NCBI GenBank assembly: GCA_902590115.1
Contig: CACIVM010000001.1
Location: 1 to 64,000 of the forward strand
From: an uncultured Pelagibacteraceae bacterium
GTDB lineage: Bacteria; Pseudomonadota; Alphaproteobacteria; Pelagibacterales; Pelagibacteraceae
Length of the DNA stretch: 64,000 nt
Direction of reading: 5' to 3'
Shown here in pieces: positions 1-8,730 of this stretch. Numbering within the stretch: position 1 is the first letter of the stretch; each line of letters starts with the position of its first letter. The notes beneath the pieces are model-generated. The model ran no database searches. It saw only the letters and a list, made by a program, of their open reading frames with translations, and was not told where the DNA came from. Made by a program: the position numbers and the translations under genes.

Positions 1-1488
1 TGTGTAATTTGTTTTTTAGCTTGTGCGAAAAATGGAGTCATATGGTCATCTTGTTCACCAGATTTTGGTGTACAGGGAGTTGTAGATAGATTTAAGCAAA
101 TTGATCCAAAAGTTCTAATTACAAGTGATTATTATTTTTATAATGGTAAACAAATAAATATCCTGGAAAAAGTTGATGAGATTTTAAAAAAAATTCCCTC
201 AATATTTAAAACGATTGTTTTTCATTACGATAAAAACAATAAAAAAGATGTGAAAGATCATGTTAGTTTTGATGAGACTCTGAAATCAAATTTAGATGAA
301 ATTTTTGAGAAGTTCGAATTTAATCATCCTATTTATATTCTCTATTCAAGTGGCACTACAGGAAAACCAAAATGTATTACACATGGCGCTGGCAACGTTT
401 TGATAGAACACAACAAAGAATTTATGCTACATTGTGACGTTAGAAATGGTGATAGATTATTTTATTACACTACTACTGGATGGATGATGTGGAATTGGTT
501 AGTAGGCGGTTTAGCTACTGGTTCCTCAATATATTTATTTGACGGTTCTCCGGTATATCCTAAAATAGATATTTTGCTCGATTACTGTCAAAACAAAAAA
601 ATTAATCTTTTTGGAGTAAGCGCAAAATATATAGACCATCTTAAAAATGAAAAATATAATAGTAAAAACTTAGACTTAAGCTCAATAAAGATTATTACTT
701 CAACAGGATCACCATTAGCTGACGAAAGTTTTAAATATGTTTACGAAAATATTAAAAAAGATGTTCACTTGGCTTCAATAGCCGGTGGTACAGATTTAGT
801 TGGATGTTTAGTTTTGGGTAATCTTTATTCAAATGTTCACAAAGGAGAGATCCAAGGGCAAAGTTTAGGAATAGAGGTTGATGTTTTCAACGATGATGGC
901 AAAAGCACAAAAGATGGTGAAAAAGGTGAGCTAGTTATTAAACAACCTTTCCCATCAATGCCAATAAAGTTTTGGGATGATGACAACGGAGAAAAATATC
1001 ACAAAGCATACTTTACTAAATTCAAAAATATTTGGCATCATGGTGATTTTATTGAAAGAACTATTAATAACGGTTTTATAATGCGAGGAAGATCAGATGC
1101 CACCTTGAATCCTGGAGGAGTAAGAATTGGAACTGCAGAAATTTATCAACAAGTTGAAGATATAGATTTTATTACTGAAGGTTTAGTTGTAGGTCAAGAT
1201 TTCAAGGATGATATAAGGATAATCCTTTTTGTAACAACTAGAGACAATCAAAAATTAAACGATGAAAAAATAAAATTCGTCAAATCAAAAATAAAAAAAA
1301 ATTGCTCACCTAAACATGTTCCAACATTTGTAATTAAAGCACCAGAAATTCCTAGAACAAAAAGTGGAAAAATTGTCGAATTAGCAGTTAAACAAATAAT
1401 TAATGGTGAAAAAATTAATAATAAAGAGGCTATAGCCAATCCTGATGCTCTTAATTTTTTTGAAAATCTTCCACAACTTAAAGTTTAA
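1..1488 (+). CDS. acetoacetyl-CoA synthetase, 5'-truncated by window edge
   Basis: The reading frame is open from base 1, so the gene begins left of the window; the last 495 residues are present, of about 650 usual for the family. It is an ANL-superfamily adenylate-forming enzyme that activates acetoacetate with ATP and CoA. The start of the window encodes a VIWSSCSPDFG segment typical of acetoacetyl-CoA synthetases. The AMP-binding P-loop YSSGTTGKPKC follows at about bases 340-372, then GGTDLVG, and the C-terminal catalytic-lysine motif PRTKSGKI near 1350-1374. A thiolase lies 1 kb away on the other strand, consistent with acetoacetate or hydroxybutyrate metabolism. The last four bases overlap the stop of the convergent deacetylase-fold gene. 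Acetyl-/propionyl-CoA synthetase is less likely because of the N-terminal signature. Confidence 0.88.
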   Translation, partial: CVICFLACAKNGVIWSSCSPDFGVQGVVDRFKQIDPKVLITSDYYFYNGKQINILEKVDEILKKIPSIFKTIVFHYDKNNKKDVKDHVSFDETLKSNLDEIFEKFEFNHPIYILYSSGTTGKPKCITHGAGNVLIEHNKEFMLHCDVRNGDRLFYYTTTGWMMWNWLVGGLATGSSIYLFDGSPVYPKIDILLDYCQNKKINLFGVSAKYIDHLKNEKYNSKNLDLSSIKIITSTGSPLADESFKYVYENIKKDVHLASIAGGTDLVGCLVLGNLYSNVHKGEIQGQSLGIEVDVFNDDGKSTKDGEKGELVIKQPFPSMPIKFWDDDNGEKYHKAYFTKFKNIWHHGDFIERTINNGFIMRGRSDATLNPGGVRIGTAEIYQQVEDIDFITEGLVVGQDFKDDIRIILFVTTRDNQKLNDEKIKFVKSKIKKNCSPKHVPTFVIKAPEIPRTKSGKIVELAVKQIINGEKINNKEAIANPDALNFFENLPQLKV

Positions 1489-2378
1489 AAAAAACTCGCG
1501 CAATTTTTATGCAACATTGAGTGAAGTTCAATTAATTTATCAAAATTTTTGTTATAGCCCCCTCCGAGAACACCGCATAAAGGAATTTTTTTTGAGTAAA
1601 AATTTTCAATTACCATTTGGTCTCTTTTGTTAACACCTTCATCAGTAATTTTCAGCTTACCTAATCTATCTTCATGATGAATATCAACTCCAGCAATATA
1701 GAAAACAAAATCATAACTGTTTTGATTCAATTTTTTAAGATTATTATTTAAAACATTTAAATATTCATTGTCCTCCATATTATCTTGGAGCTCAATATCA
1801 ATATCACTTTTTGACTTTTTTGCTGGATAGTTAGAGGAACAATGCATACTAAAAGTACAAACGTCTTTATCTTTTTGAAATATTTCTGAGTTACCATTTC
1901 CTTGATGAACATCTAAATCTAAAATTAAAATTCTTTTTACTAATCTCTTCTTTTTTAGATAGTTTGCTGCAACAGCAGTATCATTGAAAACACAATATCC
2001 TGCTCCATAATCAAAAGTAGCATGATGACTTCCACCTGCAGTGTTACAAGCAAGTTTTGCGTCTAAAGCTAATTTACTAGCTAAAACCGTCCCACCTGTT
2101 GCTACAAAAGATCTTCTTACAACACTATCGTTTATAGGAAATCCAATTTTTTTTTGTGCTTTTATATCTAGGGTTTTATTCTTAATATCATTTATATATT
2201 TTAAAGAGTGAGATGTTCTCATAGTTTCTATTGAACATTCTTTGGGTGTGTGAAAATCTCTAACAACATCGTTTTTAAGCAAGTGTTCTGCAAGTGCACC
2301 AAATTTCTTAATTGGAAATTTATTATCATCATTTATTTTCGCTACGTAGTCAGGATGATTAACGATTGGAAGTTGCAT
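1485..2378 (-). CDS. histone deacetylase-superfamily hydrolase (first of two)
   Basis: A 297-residue zinc-dependent deacetylase of the arginase/HDAC fold. The active-site His-His pair is seen in GGSHHATFDYG (about residues 118-119). Zinc ligands are in LDLDVHQGNG (Asp156, His158), with a third Asp in AGVDIHHEDRL and the oxyanion segment GGGYN near the C-terminus. Bacterial members act on acetylated small molecules (acetylpolyamines, acetoin pathway) or proteins; the substrate cannot be read from sequence. I chose the ATG at 2378; a TTG directly upstream (2381) would add one residue. It lies downstream of a tiny membrane protein and the thiolase on the same strand, and converges on acetoacetyl-CoA synthetase. 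It is clearly diverged from the second HDAC-like gene at 52569. Confidence 0.85.
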   Translation of the reverse strand: MQLPIVNHPDYVAKINDDNKFPIKKFGALAEHLLKNDVVRDFHTPKECSIETMRTSHSLKYINDIKNKTLDIKAQKKIGFPINDSVVRRSFVATGGTVLASKLALDAKLACNTAGGSHHATFDYGAGYCVFNDTAVAANYLKKKRLVKRILILDLDVHQGNGNSEIFQKDKDVCTFSMHCSSNYPAKKSKSDIDIELQDNMEDNEYLNVLNNNLKKLNQNSYDFVFYIAGVDIHHEDRLGKLKITDEGVNKRDQMVIENFYSKKIPLCGVLGGGYNKNFDKLIELHSMLHKNCASFF

Positions 2379-2384
2379 CAAATT

Positions 2385-2519
2385 TTAATTATATGCTAGA
2401 TAAATAGAAATTATTAAAGCCCAAAAAAAAGCATAATATAAAATATAGCCCTTTGGTGTGAAGGGCATTTTTTTTAGTCTACGTTTGCCTTTGCCTTTAT
2501 AAGGTTTTGATATTTCCAT
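2385..2519 (-). CDS. tiny single-span membrane protein, unknown
   Basis: A 44-codon ORF filling the gap between the thiolase and the deacetylase-fold gene on their strand. The protein starts MEISKPYKGKGKRR, a strongly basic segment of about 20 residues. A hydrophobic span follows (about residues 25-43, YILYYAFFWALIISIYLAY) ending just before the stop. By the positive-inside rule the N-terminus should be cytoplasmic. It starts 3 bases past the thiolase stop and ends 6 bases before the next start, so it fits an operon of three genes. I do not recognise a family. The fit between flanking genes and the clean basic-plus-membrane layout argue that it is real. Confidence 0.6.
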   Translation of the reverse strand: MEISKPYKGKGKRRLKKMPFTPKGYILYYAFFWALIISIYLAYN

Positions 2520-2522
2520 TGT

Positions 2523-3701
2523 TTATCTCTCAATACACATCGCTATACCCATTCCTCCACCAATGCACAATGTGGCTAAACCTCTCTTCAAATCTCTTTT
2601 GATTAGCTCATGAATTAAGGTCACAAGTATTCTAGTGCCAGAAGCACCTATTGGATGACCTAAGGCTATAGCCCCACCATTAACATTAACTTTTTCTTCA
2701 GATATTCCTAAAGTTTTTATCACCGCAATACTTTGAGCAGCGAATGCCTCGTTTATCTCTAACAAATCTAAATCTTTAATCGACCAACCTGCCAACTCTA
2801 AAGCCTTTTTTGCAGATGGAATTGGACCTGTTCCCATTAAAGCTGGGTCAACTCCACAACTAGCCCAAGATTTTACAGTTACCATTTTTTTTAATCCTCT
2901 TTTTTCTGCATCACTGGAAGACATCAGGGTTACTGCAGCTGCCCCATCATTAATTCCAGAAGCATTACCAGCAGTAACAGAACCATCTTTTTTAAATACA
3001 GGTTTTAATCTTTTCAATGCTTCTAGATTAATCCCATCTCTAGGGTGCTCGTCTGTTTTAAAATTTATTTCAGCTTTTTTAGATTTTATTTTAAAGCTTA
3101 TTATTTCATCATCAAACCTTTTTTCTTTAAGAGCTTTTAATGCTTTCTCTTGAGAGTACAGTGCAAATTTATCTTGTTCTTCTCTAGTAACTTGGAATTT
3201 TGTAGCAACATTTTCTGCCGTTATGCCCATGTGATATCCGTGAAAAGCATCCCACAAACCATCTTTAATCATTGTATCAGTCATTTCAGTATCGCCAAGT
3301 TTTTTTCCATCTCTTAAATGAATTGAGTGAGGAGCCAATGACATATTTTCTTGTCCACCAGCAATAATAATTTTAGAGTCTCCCGATTTTATACTTTGAA
3401 AAGCCGAGGCTACCGATCTTATTCCTGACCCACAAACTTGATTAACTATAAAAGCTGGTTTTTCTTTCGGTATACCAGAATGTATAGCGGCTTGTCGTGC
3501 TGGATTCTGACCAGTTCCGCCAGTTAAAACTTGACCCATAATTACTTCGTCAACTTCTTCTTTCTTTAAATTTGAGCGGTTTACATTTTCAGTTATTACT
3601 GCAGACCCCAGTTCATGGCCAGGAACATTTTTTAGGCTTCTATTCAACGAACCTACAGCAGTTCTGACGGCTGAAGTAATTACTACTGATTTTTGTGTCA
3701 T
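2523..3701 (-). CDS. acetyl-CoA C-acetyltransferase (thiolase)
   Basis: A 392-residue biosynthetic-type thiolase that joins two acetyl-CoA into acetoacetyl-CoA, or runs in reverse. Visible are the acyl-accepting cysteine in NQVCGSG (Cys90), the His of GHPIGASG (His349) and the proton-shuttling cysteine of CIGGGMG (Cys379). These are all three catalytic residues at the usual spacing for a full-length PhaA/AtoB-type enzyme. Cytoplasmic. With acetoacetyl-CoA synthetase nearby it suggests interconversion of acetoacetate and acetyl-CoA; no phaB or phaC is seen here, so PHB synthesis is not supported by this window. The start ATG lies 63 bases from the tRNA-Arg gene. Confidence 0.93.
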   Translation of the reverse strand: MTQKSVVITSAVRTAVGSLNRSLKNVPGHELGSAVITENVNRSNLKKEEVDEVIMGQVLTGGTGQNPARQAAIHSGIPKEKPAFIVNQVCGSGIRSVASAFQSIKSGDSKIIIAGGQENMSLAPHSIHLRDGKKLGDTEMTDTMIKDGLWDAFHGYHMGITAENVATKFQVTREEQDKFALYSQEKALKALKEKRFDDEIISFKIKSKKAEINFKTDEHPRDGINLEALKRLKPVFKKDGSVTAGNASGINDGAAAVTLMSSSDAEKRGLKKMVTVKSWASCGVDPALMGTGPIPSAKKALELAGWSIKDLDLLEINEAFAAQSIAVIKTLGISEEKVNVNGGAIALGHPIGASGTRILVTLIHELIKRDLKRGLATLCIGGGMGIAMCIER

Positions 3702-3764
3702 TTTATTTAATATATAGATGTTAGACCTTTAAATACAACATTTTCTTTGATAATTGATATTTAA

Positions 3765-3841
3765 GCGCCTGTAGCTCAACTGGATAGAGCGCTTGGCTAC
3801 GGACCAGGAGGTTCTGGGTTCAAATCCTAGCAGGCGCACCA
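3765..3841 (+). tRNA. tRNA-Arg (anticodon ACG)
   Basis: A cloverleaf can be folded. Acceptor GCGCCTG pairs with CAGGCGC; the D arm is GCTC/GAGC. The anticodon stem CTTGG/CCAGG encloses loop CTACGGA with anticodon ACG, and the T arm is CTGGG/CCTAG around TTCAAAT. Discriminator A and an encoded CCA (3839-3841) end the gene. The A34 would be expected to be deaminated to inosine by TadA. An ORF starts three bases after the CCA. Confidence 0.97.
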
Positions 3842-3844
3842 AAA

Positions 3845-5035
3845 ATGAAACTAAAAAATTATACTTTTTTTTCAATAATATTACTTGCGATAGTATTAAG
3901 ATTAATCGCTCTACAGTTTTACGGGGATACTAGGCTAGATAACGAATGGGGGATAATACTTAATAACTTAACGTCAAAAGGAGTATTTGGTTTTAGAGAA
4001 GTAAAAGGTGAAATTTTTCCTAATCTTTTTATGCCACCTCTTTACTCATTTTTTTTATATGTTATTCAAATTATAAATCCATTTGTAGAACATTTAGTAG
4101 AGGTAATTCTTTATATACATGTCATTCTTAGCATAATAGCTATTTTTTATTTTTATAGACTTCTAAAAATATTTTTTAATGAAAGTATATCTTTACTTGG
4201 TCTAGCAGCATTTGCTTTTTTTCCCCTTAATGTATTTTCAGTATCACAAATATCTTCAATTACTTTACAAATATTTTTGACGATTTTATTTTTTTTCTAT
4301 TTTATTAGTTTTTTCAAATTTGGAAATAAAAATTATCTTATAAAATTTTCTATTATATCTGCACTATTAATATTACTAAGGGGCGAGTTTATAATGATAT
4401 ATATATTAACTCTTATTTTAATAAGTATTAAAAAAAAAAGTATTAAAGTAATTATTTTGGGTATAAGTATTTCTTTAATTGTTACGTTTCCTTATTTAAT
4501 GAGGAATTATTTAATTTTTGATCAAATTACAATAACCAAATCATTTGGTTATAATTTGTGGAAAGGCAACAATAATTTTTCAAATTCTCAGGGTAATGAG
4601 AAAATTTACAATAATGTCATGCAGGAAAAGATAGAAAATATTAAACCATCAAAAGATTATGATATAAAGATAGATGAGATTTATAAAGAGGAAGGATTTC
4701 AAAATATTAAAGAAAATCCAAAAAAATATATTAAGAATTATTTTAAAAAAATATTTTCTTTCTTATTTGTAGACTTTAATTCTACTTATCCAAACTATTA
4801 TAATTTTCTTCACCTTTTTCCAAAAATAACTTTAAGTATATTGTCTATTATCGCATCGATAAAACTAATCTTTACAAGATCAATATTAAATTACTTTAGT
4901 ATATATTATATTTTCAATGCAGCTTTATTTTCAGTTTTTTTTATACTACCAAGGTATTCTTTAATGATTCTGCCAGCGCAAATTATCATCGCGTGTTATC
5001 TTTTAAAATATTCAAAATTAGATACCAGAAATTAA
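3845..5035 (+). CDS. GT39/ArnT-like integral membrane glycosyltransferase
   Basis: A 396-residue polytopic protein with about ten hydrophobic spans. An early luminal-type loop carries an acidic motif (DNEWG, Asp32 and Glu34) where the catalytic acidic pair of PMT/ArnT-type GT-C enzymes sits, followed by an aromatic/proline segment (MPPLYSFF). Such enzymes move a sugar from a polyprenyl-phosphate donor to an acceptor on the outer face of the membrane. The neighbouring GT2 could make that donor. The ATG is only three bases after the tRNA-Arg CCA, so there is no room for a ribosome-binding site. The end overlaps the convergent SDR by 18 bases. Substrate unknown; the family call is from topology and motif only. 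Confidence 0.65.
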   Translation: MKLKNYTFFSIILLAIVLRLIALQFYGDTRLDNEWGIILNNLTSKGVFGFREVKGEIFPNLFMPPLYSFFLYVIQIINPFVEHLVEVILYIHVILSIIAIFYFYRLLKIFFNESISLLGLAAFAFFPLNVFSVSQISSITLQIFLTILFFFYFISFFKFGNKNYLIKFSIISALLILLRGEFIMIYILTLILISIKKKSIKVIILGISISLIVTFPYLMRNYLIFDQITITKSFGYNLWKGNNNFSNSQGNEKIYNNVMQEKIENIKPSKDYDIKIDEIYKEEGFQNIKENPKKYIKNYFKKIFSFLFVDFNSTYPNYYNFLHLFPKITLSILSIIASIKLIFTRSILNYFSIYYIFNAALFSVFFILPRYSLMILPAQIIIACYLLKYSKLDTRN

Positions 5036-6064
5036 TTCCTCAACAATTTTTCTCGTAGAAAATTTTTGTTTCCAATTAGGATAATGTTTCTTAAATTTTT
5101 TCATATTTGAAATATACCAAATGTGATCGCCAACTCTATTTTGTTTAATAAATCTTCTTTTAATTTTAATCTTTTTTATTTTTTCTACTAAATCTAAAAC
5201 TTCAATTATTGAACAATTTGAAAATCTTCCTCCCCCAATATTATAAACCTCACCTTTTTTTGGTTTTTTGAAAAAATTCCAGAAACATTGTATCAAATCA
5301 GATGAGTGAATGTTGTCTCTGACTTGCTTACCTTTATAACCAATTATTGTATATTTTTTTTTTGTTACAGCAGACTTTACTAAATAAGAGAGAAAACCAT
5401 GGAGTTTTGCTCCTGAGTGATTGGGTCCAGTAATACATCCTGCTCTAAAGCAACCAGTTTTCAAACCAAAATTTTTGCCATATTCTTGAACTAATAAATC
5501 GCCGTAACATTTTGATACTCCAAAAAAACTATGTGTATTGTTATCGATAGACATAGTTTCATCTATACCTCTAAAATACTTATGATTGACCGATAGTTCA
5601 TATCTGTCATGTTTTTCGATTAGTTTTAATTTATTTGGGTTATCTCCATATACTTTATTCGTAGACATAAATATAAAAGTAGAATTTGGACAAAAACGTC
5701 TTGTTAAATCAAGCATATTTAGTGTTCCTTTAGCATTAACATCAAAGTCAATAAGAGGATAATTTTTAGCCCAATCATGTGATGGTTGAGCGGCAGAATG
5801 AATTATTAATTTAATTTTTTTTCTATATCTTTTAAAAATTTTTTCTAATTTTTCATAATTTCTAATATCAACGTTATGATGTCTGAAATACTTATTATTT
5901 TTAAGTAATTTTTTTTTAATCCATGAGGTATCACCATCTTTACCAAAAAAAAATTTTCTAAGATTATTATCAATACCAACTACATCAAAACCTTTATCAG
6001 AAAAAAAATTTACTGATTCGGAGCCAACCAATCCAGAAGAACCTGTAATCAAAACAATACTCAT
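5018..6064 (-). CDS. CDP-paratose 2-epimerase-like SDR
   Basis: A 348-residue extended SDR, cytoplasmic. The NAD-binding glycine motif GSSGLVGS is at residues 8-15. AAQPSHDWA, DVNAKGTLN, STNKVYGD, a FFGVSKCYGD segment in the active-site region (in place of the usual YxxxK) and GPNHSGAKLHGFLSYL all match the CDP-paratose/CDP-tyvelose epimerase branch. The usual family length fits. The enzyme would invert a nucleotide-activated deoxysugar at C2, though the actual sugar is not readable. Its ATG overlaps the upstream SDR's stop by one base (TAATG), so the two are co-translated. It is most likely part of the surface-glycan island between tRNA-Arg and uppP. Confidence 0.78.
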   Translation of the reverse strand: MSIVLITGSSGLVGSESVNFFSDKGFDVVGIDNNLRKFFFGKDGDTSWIKKKLLKNNKYFRHHNVDIRNYEKLEKIFKRYRKKIKLIIHSAAQPSHDWAKNYPLIDFDVNAKGTLNMLDLTRRFCPNSTFIFMSTNKVYGDNPNKLKLIEKHDRYELSVNHKYFRGIDETMSIDNNTHSFFGVSKCYGDLLVQEYGKNFGLKTGCFRAGCITGPNHSGAKLHGFLSYLVKSAVTKKKYTIIGYKGKQVRDNIHSSDLIQCFWNFFKKPKKGEVYNIGGGRFSNCSIIEVLDLVEKIKKIKIKRRFIKQNRVGDHIWYISNMKKFKKHYPNWKQKFSTRKIVEELISGI

Positions 6065-7092
6065 TAGAAATATTTTTTCAAAATTTTTTTATTTTTTAGT
6101 ATCCATAAATATATATCTCTTGTTATGATATGTATACTTTTATGAGGTGACCAATTGAATGTTTTCTTTAATTTTGTGTTGTCAGTTACGTAATAAGGAA
6201 TATCATAATCTGAGGTCTTAGGTTTTTTTGAAATTTTAAATTTATTTCCTGTGAGATTTTGAGAGATTATTGTTAATTGTTTTAACGAAACTCTGTTTTT
6301 AAGGCCGCCCCCAATATTAAAAGTTTGATTAAATTTCTTAGAAATTGAATTAATTTGTTTAAGTATTATTTCACAAACATCATCTATATGAATTATATCG
6401 CGAATCTGGTTTCCCAATCCACCATAACCAATATATGACAAATCTTTTTTATAAATATGTCTTGCAATCCAAAGAGAAACAAATCCCTGATCTTGTTTTC
6501 CAAATTGCCAGGGTCCTGAGATTACCCCAAATCTATTAATAATATACTTTATTTTAAAAATGTAACTAAACTCTCTAATCAAATCTTCAGAGGCTTTTTT
6601 GGTTAATCCGTAAATAGATTTAGGTGAATTTGTGCTAAATTTTTCACTAATACTTTTTCTTATTTTAATTTTACTTAATATTTTTTGTTTTCTTATTAAT
6701 TCTCTTAATCTTTTAATCGAGTATACTCTACTCGAGGATAAAAAAATTATTTTTGATTTATCTTTTAAGACTTTTTTTAAAATATTATAGGTACCAATTA
6801 AATTTGTATGTATTACCCTATCAGGATTTTTTCTTGAAATTTCAATTGCAGCCTCTGCACAGCAATCAATTATTATATCAAATTTTTTTAGTCTAAGAAT
6901 TTGTTTCTGATTTTTGATATCTATCTTGTAGTTTTTTATCTTATTTTTTTTAAGTCTTTTTAGGTTAATTTCAGATCCTTTTCTGTATAAATTATCTAAC
7001 GATGAAATTTTTGCATTATTTAACTTATTTTTTAAAAAGATAGCTAGATTTGAGCCAACAAAACCGCATCCCCCTGTAATAAGTATTTTCAT
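6064..7092 (-). CDS. NAD-dependent nucleotide-sugar epimerase (SDR)
   Basis: A 342-residue extended SDR. The dinucleotide motif GGCGFVGS is at residues 7-14. Further signatures are SSSRVY, YGLTKKASED (the YxxxK catalytic pair) and a substrate region PWQFGKQDQGFV followed by QIRDIIHIDDV. The QFGxxDQG and QxRDxxxxDD pieces resemble CDP-tyvelose epimerases, so it may be a distant paralogue of the SDR that follows. It is first of a two-gene unit with that SDR. A divergent GT2 starts 43 bases away. An insertion of extra basic residues sits around 120-150. Exact sugar unknown. Confidence 0.78.
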   Translation of the reverse strand: MKILITGGCGFVGSNLAIFLKNKLNNAKISSLDNLYRKGSEINLKRLKKNKIKNYKIDIKNQKQILRLKKFDIIIDCCAEAAIEISRKNPDRVIHTNLIGTYNILKKVLKDKSKIIFLSSSRVYSIKRLRELIRKQKILSKIKIRKSISEKFSTNSPKSIYGLTKKASEDLIREFSYIFKIKYIINRFGVISGPWQFGKQDQGFVSLWIARHIYKKDLSYIGYGGLGNQIRDIIHIDDVCEIILKQINSISKKFNQTFNIGGGLKNRVSLKQLTIISQNLTGNKFKISKKPKTSDYDIPYYVTDNTKLKKTFNWSPHKSIHIITRDIYLWILKNKKILKKYF

Positions 7093-7134
7093 AGGTGTAT
7101 AATTATCATATTAATTGTCATATAAATCGGAATT

Positions 7135-7848
7135 ATGCTTTCAATTTTAATACCAGTAAGGAATGAGTACGAAAATTTAGACAAAATTGAAAGCATTTTT
7201 AGTAAAAAATTTGATGTCACAGACTTTGAGGTCTTAATTATAAATGATTTTAGTACAGATGATACACTCAAGAAAGCTAAGGAATTATCTATAAAAAATA
7301 ATAAATTTAAAACTCTTGATAATAAGGTTAAGGGGTTAGGCGGTGCAATCTGCCAAGGCATAAGAGAGGCAAAAGGCGAATTCACATGTATTATGATGGC
7401 TGATTTTTCAGATAGTTTAGATGACTTAAAAAAATATTTAGATACAATCCGTTCTCAAAATTTAGATGCAGTATTTGGATCAAGATTTATTAAAGGTTCT
7501 AAATTAGTAGATTATCCAAAAAAAAAATTAGTACTTAATAGAATATTTAATTATTTAGTAAAAATTTTATTTTTAAGTAAATATAATGATTTTACTAATG
7601 CTTTTAAGATTTACAAGTCAAACGTTCTAAAAAGTTTTTTACCTTTGATATCGGAAAGTTTTAATATTTTTTTAGAAATTCCCCTGAAGATAATCACACG
7701 AAATTATAATTATATTATTATCCCAATAAGTTGGCAAAATAGATCTAAAGGCGAAGCAAAATTTAATATTAAAGAATTGAGAGCAAAATATCTTTTTACT
7801 TTAATTTATTGTTTTATAGAAAAAATTTTGTTAAAAAAGAAAAAATGA
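7135..7848 (+). CDS. GT2 glycosyltransferase, polyprenyl-phosphate (DPM1-like)
   Basis: A 237-residue GT-A fold enzyme. The N-terminal strand LSILIPVRNE, the nucleotide-binding Asp of LIINDFSTDD (Asp38), GLGGAICQGIREAKG and the metal-binding DxxD at MADFSD (Asp90) are those of dolichol/polyprenyl-phosphate sugar synthases. These make a lipid-linked sugar from a nucleotide sugar at the inner membrane face. It lacks the C-terminal membrane pair of larger GtrB-type enzymes and has only a weak hydrophobic stretch at the end. It fits as donor supplier for the GT39-type transferase at 3845. Its stop overlaps an ATG for a 27-residue hydrophobic ORF. Confidence 0.78.
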   Translation: MLSILIPVRNEYENLDKIESIFSKKFDVTDFEVLIINDFSTDDTLKKAKELSIKNNKFKTLDNKVKGLGGAICQGIREAKGEFTCIMMADFSDSLDDLKKYLDTIRSQNLDAVFGSRFIKGSKLVDYPKKKLVLNRIFNYLVKILFLSKYNDFTNAFKIYKSNVLKSFLPLISESFNIFLEIPLKIITRNYNYIIIPISWQNRSKGEAKFNIKELRAKYLFTLIYCFIEKILLKKKK

Positions 7849-7928
7849 AGATTTCTTTAAAAAATTCTGTTTATCTATTTTTTTTAATTATTATCATAAT
7901 ATTGCTTACATTAACATTTATTTTATAG
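7845..7928 (+). CDS. possible 27-residue membrane peptide
   Basis: An ATG overlaps the GT2 stop in an ATGA arrangement, the commonest co-translation junction in this window. It opens a 27-codon frame: a short basic start (MKISLKNSVY) and a long hydrophobic run to the stop. The final six bases overlap the 3' end of convergent uppP. It could be a small membrane anchor for the GT2, which lacks its own membrane segments, but A+T-rich DNA makes such ORFs by chance. Low confidence. Confidence 0.3.
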   Translation: MKISLKNSVYLFFLIIIIILLTLTFIL

Positions 7929-8681
7929 ATAAGCATACAACAATAAAATTATTCCAATAATTAACCTATAAATAACAAAGACAAGAAGGCTGAACTTTTT
8001 AATGAATTTTAAAAAATATTTTATAGTCAAGTACGAAATTATAAATGAACCAATAATTGAAAGTAAATTTAAACTTGTTACCTCATAAACTTTACTTTGA
8101 TAAAGATTAAAAAAACCATAACAACTTACAGCAAAAAGAGTTGGTATTGAAAGTAAGAAGGATATTTTTGCAGACTCGTGCCTATCAAAATTTAAGAATC
8201 TAGCAGCTGTAATTGCAATACCAGATCTACTTACCCCTGGTATAATTGACAAACAATGAACAATACCTATGAACATAGCAGACCCAAAATTAAAATCGGT
8301 TTCAATTTTTTTCTCCATTTTAAATTTATCACTTAAATATAAAAATATTCCAAATCCAAAAGTAGTCCAACCTATAGTTTTAAGATTTCTAAAAATATCA
8401 ACTAAATCAAATTTAATAAATAAAAATCCAAAAATCATCACAGGCAGGGAAGACAAAAAAATCAAATAAAAAAGTTTTTTATATTGTAAAAAATTAAATA
8501 TCTCTTGTCTAAAAAATGTTAAGACTGCTAAAAATGATCCTATATGCAAACTTATGTCGGTTAATAGATTTTTTTGTGATAAGTTTAAAAATTTATTTGC
8601 TATTATTAAATGTGAAGAAGAACTTATGGGTAAAAATTCAGTAACTCCTTGAATTAAAGATAGGATAAATATCTCAAACAT
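7923..8681 (-). CDS. uppP: undecaprenyl-diphosphatase UppP
   Basis: A 252-residue polytopic membrane protein with both BacA/UppP signatures. The glutamate-rich motif QGVTEFLPISSSSH is near the N-terminus and PGVSRSGIAITAARF around residues 148-162. It removes a phosphate from C55-PP to regenerate the lipid carrier for peptidoglycan and surface glycans. Seven to eight spans are visible, and the length is slightly below the usual 265. Its position next to lipid-linked sugar genes suits carrier recycling. The start ATG faces the gltD promoter region. Confidence 0.95.
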   Translation of the reverse strand: MFEIFILSLIQGVTEFLPISSSSHLIIANKFLNLSQKNLLTDISLHIGSFLAVLTFFRQEIFNFLQYKKLFYLIFLSSLPVMIFGFLFIKFDLVDIFRNLKTIGWTTFGFGIFLYLSDKFKMEKKIETDFNFGSAMFIGIVHCLSIIPGVSRSGIAITAARFLNFDRHESAKISFLLSIPTLFAVSCYGFFNLYQSKVYEVTSLNLLSIIGSFIISYLTIKYFLKFIKKFSLLVFVIYRLIIGIILLLYAYL

Positions 8682-8730
8682 ACTTAATGTTTATTAAAGA
8701 TTTGATGTAATTCCAAAGGTATAATATATT

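Noticed and set aside
3765-3841. tRNA-Arg as an integrase attachment site
   Set aside because: No integrase gene and no second copy of the tRNA 3' end were seen within the island.
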